Source: Antrihabitans stalagmiti (GTDB taxonomy: Bacteria > Actinomycetota > Actinomycetes > Mycobacteriales > Mycobacteriaceae). From it: 64,000 bases of DNA. The position numbers and the translations under genes are program-made. Each line of letters starts with the position of its first letter. The stretch's first letter is position 1. This document shows positions 58,341 to 64,000 of the stretch, one piece after another. The notes under the pieces are model-generated. The model saw nothing but the letters and a program-made list of their open reading frames with translations, searched no databases and was not told the DNA's origin. The stretch is from NCBI RefSeq assembly GCF_016482825.1, contig NZ_JAEMNV010000004.1, forward strand, positions 1 to 64,000. Reading direction: 5' to 3'.

Positions 58341-59515
58341 CGCGCGTGCTCCGATTCGGCGCCGATGACCGATGGGATCACTGTTCGGCCGTCTGCGAAG
58401 TGCTCGAAGTTCTTGAGGTAGTCGGGCGAGGAGTGCTCGTCGTCGTCATCGGACGCATCGGCACCGCGGTGACCGAGCATCGGGCCCCCGGACGAGGCCG
58501 CGCGGGTCGCGGCGGAGTCGGCCGTGCCGATCGGGCCGAGGCCGGGCTGCGGGGGCGGCGTCGCTCCAGGCGCGGCTGGTGCCGGCGAGCCGTTTGCGAT
58601 CGGGCTCGAGTGCTGACCCCAGCCTTCGGGAAGTGAAATGCCCGTCGCTCCCGGCATTCCGCTCGGATACGACACAGCCCGGACCGACGACCCTGGGTTC
58701 GAATCGCCACGACCGCCGAGCGGTCCGGACATCGGTGAGCCCATAAACGGCGTCGACGTACCCGGCGCGGTCATGGCCGATGCGACGTTGCTGCCGACAT
58801 TGCTTGCGACCGACACTGCAGTCGACGCGGTCGAACCCGCGATCTGTCCGGCCTGGGCGGCAGCACTCTGCACTGCGGGGTTCTGCAGGAACGCGCCCGC
58901 TGCAAGTGCGGCTGCCTGCACGGGGTTGGTCGAACCCTGTTGAGCGGCATCGGCATTGCCTGCCTCGGAAAGACCGTTGGCGATCGGTGGAGGCGGGACG
59001 AATTCGGTCGGCGTGACGACGACGGTCGTCGTTGCGGCTTCGTAGGCTTCCATGACGAGCGCGGCACGCAGATCCATTGCGCGGTCGGCAGCTTCGGCCA
59101 CTTCGGCGGTGCCGTTCAGCACGCCACCTGTCGTGTACGCGACAGCCTTGGCCGTCTGAACTGCAACGATCTCGGGCAGGCTCGGCATGACAACGCGTGC
59201 GGTCGTCGATGCGATCGCGTTTGCTCCGGCCTTGGTCGATGCCACGATTGCAGTCGCAGCGGCTTGGTCGGCCCAGATTTTGAAGCCACCCAGCCGGGCC
59301 AAGGCGCCGACGGACGTGATGCCTTGCCACCCGACGGCCAGCTCGGCAAGCACCCTGGTGACGGTGAACGATGCGTCGCCGTATGCGGCGGCGATCGCCG
59401 ACCATGCGGGCGCGGCCGTCGACAGCGGAATGGGCCCGGCGCCGGCCCACAGCGTGGTCGAGTTGACGGTTGCGGTGCGCGGCAGCCAGAAGACGCCGGT
59501 GATACCAAAAGTCAC
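58337..59515 (-). CDS. PPE-family protein
   Basis: The 392-residue protein has the helical PPE domain (about 1-175) without the literal PPE triplet. The family's LWAGAGPIPLSTAAPAW, WxG motif (VGWQGITS) and helix order are clear. The C-terminal half is a low-complexity Ala/Pro/Gly tail (PPPPIANG, PPPQPGLGP). PPE proteins pair with PE proteins and are exported by ESX systems. GTG 59515 follows GGGGA; the frame upstream runs through the gap to the PE gene. Such proteins are rare in rhodococci compared with mycobacteria. Confidence 0.85.
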   Translation of the reverse strand: MTFGITGVFWLPRTATVNSTTLWAGAGPIPLSTAAPAWSAIAAAYGDASFTVTRVLAELAVGWQGITSVGALARLGGFKIWADQAAATAIVASTKAGANAIASTTARVVMPSLPEIVAVQTAKAVAYTTGGVLNGTAEVAEAADRAMDLRAALVMEAYEAATTTVVVTPTEFVPPPPIANGLSEAGNADAAQQGSTNPVQAAALAAGAFLQNPAVQSAAAQAGQIAGSTASTAVSVASNVGSNVASAMTAPGTSTPFMGSPMSGPLGGRGDSNPGSSVRAVSYPSGMPGATGISLPEGWGQHSSPIANGSPAPAAPGATPPPQPGLGPIGTADSAATRAASSGGPMLGHRGADASDDDDEHSSPDYLKNFEHFADGRTVIPSVIGAESEHAR

Positions 59516-59549
59516 GATCGATTCCCCATCTCGATAACTACGTGAATTC

Positions 59550-59864
59550 TCAAACGACTGTGGCGGCGATGGTCGCCGCGTTGGCCAGATCCTCGGCGAT
59601 GTACGACGCGACCTGCGTACGCAGCGTGTTGGCCGCGAAATGAAGCTCGGCAATCGCGGCGGCAAGTGCGGTGTCGTGTGTTGCGGCAGCCCGATTGAAA
59701 TACGTCGATGCGAGCACCGACACCTCTTCGCTACCGGCAGGCACTACGTGGGTCAGTGGTGCCGCCGTCGCCGCGGTGACTTCGAGCCGACCTGCGAGTG
59801 CGTCGAGTTCGGCTGCTGCTGCCAGCACGATCTCGGGGATGACGACTACTTCCGGACCGGTCAT
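59550..59864 (-). CDS. PE-family protein
   Basis: The 104-residue helical-hairpin protein has the PE layout (PEIVLAAAAELDALAGRLEV... then a second helix with STYFNRAAATHDTALAAAI). A YxxxD/E-type export signal, YIAED, lies near the C-terminus. It would form a heterodimer with the PPE protein encoded 34 bp downstream. ATG 59864 is used. The 135-bp stretch upstream (59865-59999) shows nothing clear and probably holds the operon promoter. Confidence 0.85.
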   Translation of the reverse strand: MTGPEVVVIPEIVLAAAAELDALAGRLEVTAATAAPLTHVVPAGSEEVSVLASTYFNRAAATHDTALAAAIAELHFAANTLRTQVASYIAEDLANAATIAATVV

Positions 59865-59999
59865 CGTCTCGGACTCCTTCGCTAACGGTCACCGTTGGGC
59901 CGGAGTCCGCCTGTGTGCGAATCACCGAGAAATGCCCCCTCGATGACTAGGACGCGACGCGATCGCGATCGGTTCCATCGGTGTCGAAGAAAATCTGCG

Positions 60000-60371
60000 T
60001 CAGGTCGGAGGTAGCTTCGGCGTGTACTGACCCACGATCCATCGGCAGATCGCCTCCACGACGTAGCTGCGTTCCGCGTCCGCGAGTGCACGACCGGCAG
60101 GGATGTCTTGCCAGCGCGCAAGGCAGGTCCGACAGCATGTCGCGGTCGCGTGCTGGGCGACGAATACGGGATGTCCGCGGTAGGGCGTCTGGCGGCCATC
60201 GTTGCGTGGCTCGGCCGGGGCAAGCCTGGCTGCGATCAAGTCCTCGGCATGTTTGCGGACAGTGGCGATGCCGCGCAGATCGACCACAGCGCGGTCCCGC
60301 CCGCGAAGCCGGAACTTCGCGCGGAAATGATGCTGCCCGATGCGTTGCAGCCTGGCGTCCAACTCGTCCAT
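60000..60371 (-). CDS. DUF4186 family protein
   Basis: The 123-residue protein matches DUF4186 across its length (FRAKFRLRGRDRAVV, NDGRQTPYRGHPVFVAQHAT, CCRTCLARWQDIPAG). The CCRTC cluster with the preceding His residues suggests a zinc site. Function is unknown. ATG 60371 (MDELDARLQ) is preferred; an in-frame ATG at 60437 would overlap the VOC gene by 4 bp. It is in the same direction as the VOC gene. Confidence 0.85.
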   Translation of the reverse strand: MDELDARLQRIGQHHFRAKFRLRGRDRAVVDLRGIATVRKHAEDLIAARLAPAEPRNDGRQTPYRGHPVFVAQHATATCCRTCLARWQDIPAGRALADAERSYVVEAICRWIVGQYTPKLPPT

Positions 60372-60433
60372 TACCGCAGTCTCGCAACTGATCACGACAT
60401 CTTCAGCCGCGTATTGCAACAGCCGACCGTGAT

Positions 60434-60817
60434 TCAAGCGGTTCCGGCAACGCCGATCAGAGTCCCCTCGGGATCGGTGAAGTGTCCGACAACTAGTCCG
60501 CGCGGAGATGTTGCGGGTCCCATCACCCGCTTACCGCCGAGTGCTTCTGCCTGCTGCAGAGCGGCCTCGACGTTTGATACTCCGACGTAGAAGATGGCGT
60601 GGCTCTCGTATTCGGCGCCACCCCCGATACCTCCGCGAATGCCGGAGCCGTCCGGTGTGGTGATCAAGTCGACGAATCCGTAGCTGTCCGGTTCCGAGAC
60701 TTCCTGCGCCACCGGCGATGGCACGTCGAACTCCCAGCCGAAGAGCTCGCCGAAGTACTTGCGAAGCCGCGCTGGGTCTTTACCTACTACCTCGAAATGC
60801 ACGACAGGATGCGACAT
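60434..60817 (-). CDS. VOC-family protein
   Basis: The 127-residue protein has two beta-alpha-beta halves with VVHFEVVGKDPARLRKYF at the start and FTDPEGTLIGVAG at the end, typical of the vicinal-oxygen-chelate fold. SHAIFYVGV begins the second half. Reaction unknown. ATG 60817 is used. It is 72 bp downstream of the zincin gene; the gap shows no gene. Confidence 0.86.
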   Translation of the reverse strand: MSHPVVHFEVVGKDPARLRKYFGELFGWEFDVPSPVAQEVSEPDSYGFVDLITTPDGSGIRGGIGGGAEYESHAIFYVGVSNVEAALQQAEALGGKRVMGPATSPRGLVVGHFTDPEGTLIGVAGTA

Positions 60818-60889
60818 CGGCTACCTCCTGGATCGACCATGTGCGGACCCGATTCACGCTAGCCGCCGATACCGACACAGCTTCGCAGC

Positions 60890-61240
60890 TCAGCCCCAAC
60901 CCAGCTCGTGGAGCCGGTCTTCCTCGATGCCGAAGTAGTGCGCAATTTCGTGGATGACGGTCACAGCGACCTCGTGCACGACCTCGTCTTCGTCGGCGCA
61001 GATTTCCAGGATGCTGTCGCGGTAGATCGTGACCGTGTCCGGCAGCGAGCCGCCGTAGTAGCTGTCTCGTTCGGTGAGGGCGATGCCGTGGTAGAGCCCG
61101 AGCAGGCCGGGCTCGTCCTCGTTGCGTGAGTCGACGAGGATCACGACGTTGTCGATCGCCTTCGCCAACTCCGGCGGGATGAGGTCGAGCGCTTCTCCGA
61201 CCAGCTCCTCGAAGCGGTCGTCGGACATTACAACCGACAT
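60890..61240 (-). CDS. Metallopeptidase-family protein (zincin, Rv3836-like)
   Basis: The 116-residue protein carries the zincin motif TVIHEIAHYFGIEE (HExxH plus a later Glu). The N-terminal part is FEELVGEALDLIPPELAKAI. The family is small, cytoplasmic, and has no proven substrate. ATG 61240 lies 2 bp after the septum-formation stop; ATG 61228 is an alternative. Gene order matches that of mycobacteria next to serS. Confidence 0.9.
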   Translation of the reverse strand: MSVVMSDDRFEELVGEALDLIPPELAKAIDNVVILVDSRNEDEPGLLGLYHGIALTERDSYYGGSLPDTVTIYRDSILEICADEDEVVHEVAVTVIHEIAHYFGIEEDRLHELGWG

Positions 61241-61242
61241 GG

Positions 61243-62526
61243 TCAGCGCGGTGCGGGTGCTGCGCCCGGGATCGGCGCGGGTGCGGCGCCGGGCAACGGC
61301 GTCGGCAGCGCACGTCCCTCGGGGACGGCGGGCGGCGGAACCGGCGGCTGACCGTCGATCAGAATATCGCCCTTCGCCGTTCCGACGATCGGCGCGAAAC
61401 CCTCTGCGCCCGACCCCTTGCCGACCATGCAGTTCACGCGGTGGCTGCCTGCGAGCCAGCTCATCGGCTCGACGCTCGGGAAGAACATCGTCAGGGTCTT
61501 GTTGCGCAGCGTGTCAGGGGAGCCGAGGTATTCGTCGGTGATCTTGGCGCAGGTATCGGTCAGGTACTTGTCCTGATCGTCCGACGACGGCGGACCGCCG
61601 GGGAACTGAGTGGTGAGATCCACGATGCCGGACACCTCGAAGGCATGTGGTTGCGAGCAATCGACGGGATCGGTCGGCAGATTGCGGTCGATTCCGACGC
61701 AGGTGCCGGTTTCCCAGATCTTCGACTGGTCCTGTCCGGTCACAGTCCCGGTGATCGGCATCAGTGCACCGTTCGTCTTCGCGAACTTGATGCCGCAGCG
61801 CAGCGTGCGCTGACCAGCGTTCCAGCCTGCTTCGCTCGGGAAGATCAGTCCGACGTCGAACTTGCCCTGCGGGTCGAACTTGGCGCCGAGATAGGCGTCG
61901 ACGGCGGGTACACAGTGTTCGTCTTGTAGCTCGGTGAACCGCAGAACGCCGGGGAAGGCCGAACCGGGCCCGAATTCGCGACCCGGGTAGAGGCTGAGGT
62001 CGAGTTCCGATGCAACTTCGAATTGGTGCGGTTCGCTGCAGTCGATCTTGCCGATGTCCTCGGTGCTGGTCGTCCACGTGAGGCAGTCGCCCTGCACCGC
62101 AGTTCCGAACGCTTCGCCTTCGACCGCGGAGAGTTTGGGATCTTCGCCCGGTTGGTGCGTCTCGAGTTCAGTCGGCTTCTTGAAACCACCCGCAATCGCT
62201 ATCGTTCCGACAGCCGCAACGACTGCGCCGACGGCGACGGCAGCAAGAACGCGCCGCGTCGTGCTCGCCGACATGTGCCGCTTGGCTGGGCTGGGAGCGG
62301 CCGGATCGGCTCCTTCGACAGCGACAGATTCGGGTGCAGTCCCATCGGGACCGATTCCATCGTCGACTTTCGACAGGTTGACGGTCTCGGCCGTCGAATC
62401 CCCAGCAGCATCGGGAGTGGTTCCCTCGGCAGCCGCGGGTCGATTCGGGATGAGCTTCGAGCGCAGTCTGCTCAGTGCAGCTTTCGCATTCGAAGTCTTG
62501 TCGGCGGGTGCATTTTCTTCGGACAT
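61243..62526 (-). CDS. Septum-formation family membrane protein (Rv3835-like)
   Basis: The 427-residue protein has an acidic cytoplasmic N-terminus (about 1-85), one membrane helix (about 92-113) and two outside domains with paired Cys motifs: GDCLTWT, DCSEPHQFEV, EHCVPAVDAYLG, then GTCVGI and DCSQPHAFEV. The repeats show a duplicated septum-formation domain. A Pro/Ala tail follows. Role in cell division is suggested only by the family name. It overlaps no neighbour but lies 2 bp from the zincin gene, so the pair is co-transcribed. Confidence 0.88.
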   Translation of the reverse strand: MSEENAPADKTSNAKAALSRLRSKLIPNRPAAAEGTTPDAAGDSTAETVNLSKVDDGIGPDGTAPESVAVEGADPAAPSPAKRHMSASTTRRVLAAVAVGAVVAAVGTIAIAGGFKKPTELETHQPGEDPKLSAVEGEAFGTAVQGDCLTWTTSTEDIGKIDCSEPHQFEVASELDLSLYPGREFGPGSAFPGVLRFTELQDEHCVPAVDAYLGAKFDPQGKFDVGLIFPSEAGWNAGQRTLRCGIKFAKTNGALMPITGTVTGQDQSKIWETGTCVGIDRNLPTDPVDCSQPHAFEVSGIVDLTTQFPGGPPSSDDQDKYLTDTCAKITDEYLGSPDTLRNKTLTMFFPSVEPMSWLAGSHRVNCMVGKGSGAEGFAPIVGTAKGDILIDGQPPVPPPAVPEGRALPTPLPGAAPAPIPGAAPAPR

Positions 62527-62580
62527 CAGGCTCCATCATGCCCGGTCGCCGTTGCGGCGCACAGCGTAGTTTGACTTCCT

Positions 62581-62967
62581 ATGAGCGAAGACGTCCATGA
62601 TCTTGCCAATCGGCTGTTCACGATGGCACGCAGCGGCGACGCGGCGACACTGGCCGAGTACTTGGATTCCGGTGTCCCAGTGAACATGTCGAATCAGAGT
62701 GGCGACACGTTGGTGATGTTGGCCAGCTATCACGGCCACCTCGACGTTGTGCGCCTGCTCGTCGATCGTGGCGCCGACGTCAATCAGGCCAATGACAAGG
62801 GGCAGACGCCGTTGGCCGGAGTGGTGTTCAAGATGCACGACGACGTCCTCGACGCCTTGCTCGCAGCCGGCGCGGACCCGACCGGCGGCAGCCCGACCGC
62901 AGTCGAAACCGCGGAGATGTTCGGCCGTGAGGACCTTGTCGACAGGTTCAAGCGCAAACCCGAATGA
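62581..62967 (+). CDS. Short ankyrin-repeat protein
   Basis: The 128-residue soluble protein has about three ankyrin repeats: [20 protein letters not shown] is the best, and [21 protein letters not shown] follows. Probably a protein-binding adaptor; the partner is unknown. ATG 62581. It is divergent from the septum gene and 34 bp before serS. Confidence 0.9.
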   Translation: MSEDVHDLANRLFTMARSGDAATLAEYLDSGVPVNMSNQSGDTLVMLASYHGHLDVVRLLVDRGADVNQANDKGQTPLAGVVFKMHDDVLDALLAAGADPTGGSPTAVETAEMFGREDLVDRFKRKPE

Positions 62968-63001
62968 CCAGCAGTTAGCGGCCAAAGTAGGGTTTGCAGG
63001 C

Positions 63002-64000
63002 GTGATCGACCTGAGATTTCTGCGCGATAACCCAGAGGTAGTCCGTGCGTCGCAGCGAGCACGGGGTGAAGATCCGGCCCTGGTGGACGCCTTGCTCGAA
63101 GCTGACGCCTCCCGACGCGCTGCGGTTGCCGCTGCCGACAATCTGCGCGCCGAGCAGAAGGCACGCGGCAAGCTGGTCGGCAAGGCGAGTCCGGAGGATC
63201 GGCCGGCTCTGCTCGCTGGTGCGCAGGAGCTGTCGGCGAAGGTCAAGGAGGCCGAGGCTGCTCAGCAGCAGGCCGATGCAGCTCTGGACGCCGCGCACCG
63301 TGCGATCTCGAACGTCGTGCAAGAGGGTGCGCCGGCGGGCGGCGAGGCCGACTTCGTCGTTCTCGAGACGGTCGGCGACGTACCGACCTTCGATTTCGAA
63401 CCCAAGGACCACCTCGAGCTCAGCGAGTCGCTCAATCTGATCGACATGGAACGTGGCGCCAAGGTGTCCGGCGCGCGGTTCTACTTCCTGACCGGGTACG
63501 GCGCGATGTTGCAGCTCGGATTGCTGCAGCTCGCCGCGCAGCGAGCGACCGCCAACGGTTTCACGATGATGATTCCGCCGGTGCTGGTGCGACCGGAGAT
63601 CATGGCCGGAACGGGCTTCCTCGGCGCGCACGCTGCCGAGGTCTATCACCTGCAGGACGACGACCTCTACCTCGTCGGAACGTCGGAAGTGCCGCTGGCT
63701 GGTTACCACTCCGGCGAGATCCTCGACCTCGCCGAGAAGCCGAAGCGCTACGCGGGCTGGTCGTCGTGCTTCCGTCGCGAGGCGGGCAGCTACGGCAAGG
63801 ACACCCGCGGCATCATTCGGGTGCATCAGTTCGACAAGGTCGAGATGTTCACCTATTGCAAGCCCGAGGACGCCGACGCGGAACACCAGCGTCTGCTCGG
63901 ATGGGAGCGCGACATGCTCGCGGCGATCGAGGTGCCGTACCGGGTGATCGACGTCGCCGCCGGTGATCTGGGATCGTCGGCGGCTCGCAAGTTCGACTGC
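63002..64000 (+). CDS. serS: Seryl-tRNA synthetase (5' part, runs off the window)
   Basis: The first 333 residues are present. The N-terminal coiled-coil arm for tRNA (about 25-105) is followed by the class II core with motif 2 in [16 protein letters not shown] and [12 protein letters not shown] 63002 ([12 protein letters not shown]) is the family start. The gene is open to the window edge, so the C-terminus and motif 3 are missing here. Order next to the septum and zincin genes agrees with mycobacteria. Confidence 0.96.
   Translation, partial: MIDLRFLRDNPEVVRASQRARGEDPALVDALLEADASRRAAVAAADNLRAEQKARGKLVGKASPEDRPALLAGAQELSAKVKEAEAAQQQADAALDAAHRAISNVVQEGAPAGGEADFVVLETVGDVPTFDFEPKDHLELSESLNLIDMERGAKVSGARFYFLTGYGAMLQLGLLQLAAQRATANGFTMMIPPVLVRPEIMAGTGFLGAHAAEVYHLQDDDLYLVGTSEVPLAGYHSGEILDLAEKPKRYAGWSSCFRREAGSYGKDTRGIIRVHQFDKVEMFTYCKPEDADAEHQRLLGWERDMLAAIEVPYRVIDVAAGDLGSSAARKFDC

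Noticed and set aside
63002-64000. serS as a broken gene
   Set aside because: It only lacks its 3' end because the window stops; the frame is open and motifs are intact.

Overview
The window is high-GC actinobacterial chromosome, most probably Rhodococcus or a close mycolate-containing relative. The evidence is a two-domain LysX, a PE/PPE/EspG trio, an AlkB alkane hydroxylase, IdeR-type iron boxes, many GTG/TTG starts, and a gene order that (from memory) follows the sodA-DUF4328-glpQ1-bfrB-pheA-gpm2-metallopeptidase-septum protein-serS stretch of Mycobacterium tuberculosis. No rRNA, tRNA, CRISPR array, prophage or complete insertion sequence was seen.

Layout. 0.1-8 kb: lysX, a small S4 protein, RraA, a LysE exporter divergent from a MocR regulator, and gabD2. 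8.4-12.7 kb: a secreted protein, then a leftward copper gene set (DUF6474, small membrane protein, YcnI, CopC, CopD). 12.8-18 kb: RecB-like nuclease, two small membrane proteins with a DUF1275 protein, and htpG. 18-22.7 kb: methyltransferase, Tat-exported cholesterol-oxidase-like enzyme, stand-alone AlkB and an SDR. 22.7-32 kb: VOC protein, membrane adenylate cyclase, PhoD phosphatase, a Spo0M-TerD fusion, a zinc-ribbon protein, a kinase-like phosphotransferase, a divergent patatin, and a GDT1 cation exporter behind a yybP-ykoY manganese riboswitch. 33-39 kb: SodA (Gln-145, Mn type), acyltransferase, MsrA, a MITE, a non-coding stretch with a DnaA-box cluster, rhodanese, DUF4328 protein and a glycerophosphodiesterase. 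39-46.5 kb: an accessory-looking block in which two DUF5685 genes with cysteine-rich tails (first 653 bp identical except for one base) bracket a Ser/Thr kinase and an orphan FtsX-type permease. 46.5-52.4 kb: iron genes (two ferritins, a DUF2470 protein, iron boxes) with an LCP glycopolymer transferase and a CPBP protease. 52.4-57.5 kb: TetR/Baeyer-Villiger monooxygenase pair, App1-like phosphatase, pheA and a phosphoglycerate-mutase-type phosphatase. 57.5-60 kb: PE, PPE and EspG as one operon. 60-64 kb: DUF4186, VOC, zincin, septum-formation protein, ankyrin protein and the start of serS.

The most unusual signal is a dispersed palindromic element, TAG-GC hairpin-CTCGTGAGTCTTTTCGG stem-GC hairpin-CTA, found seven times. 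Every copy supplies the in-frame stop codon (TAG at its edge or TGA inside TCGTGAG) of at least one neighbouring gene, nine genes in all. Independently, a 161-bp MITE between msrA and a hypothetical gene supplies the TAG stops of both flanking genes.
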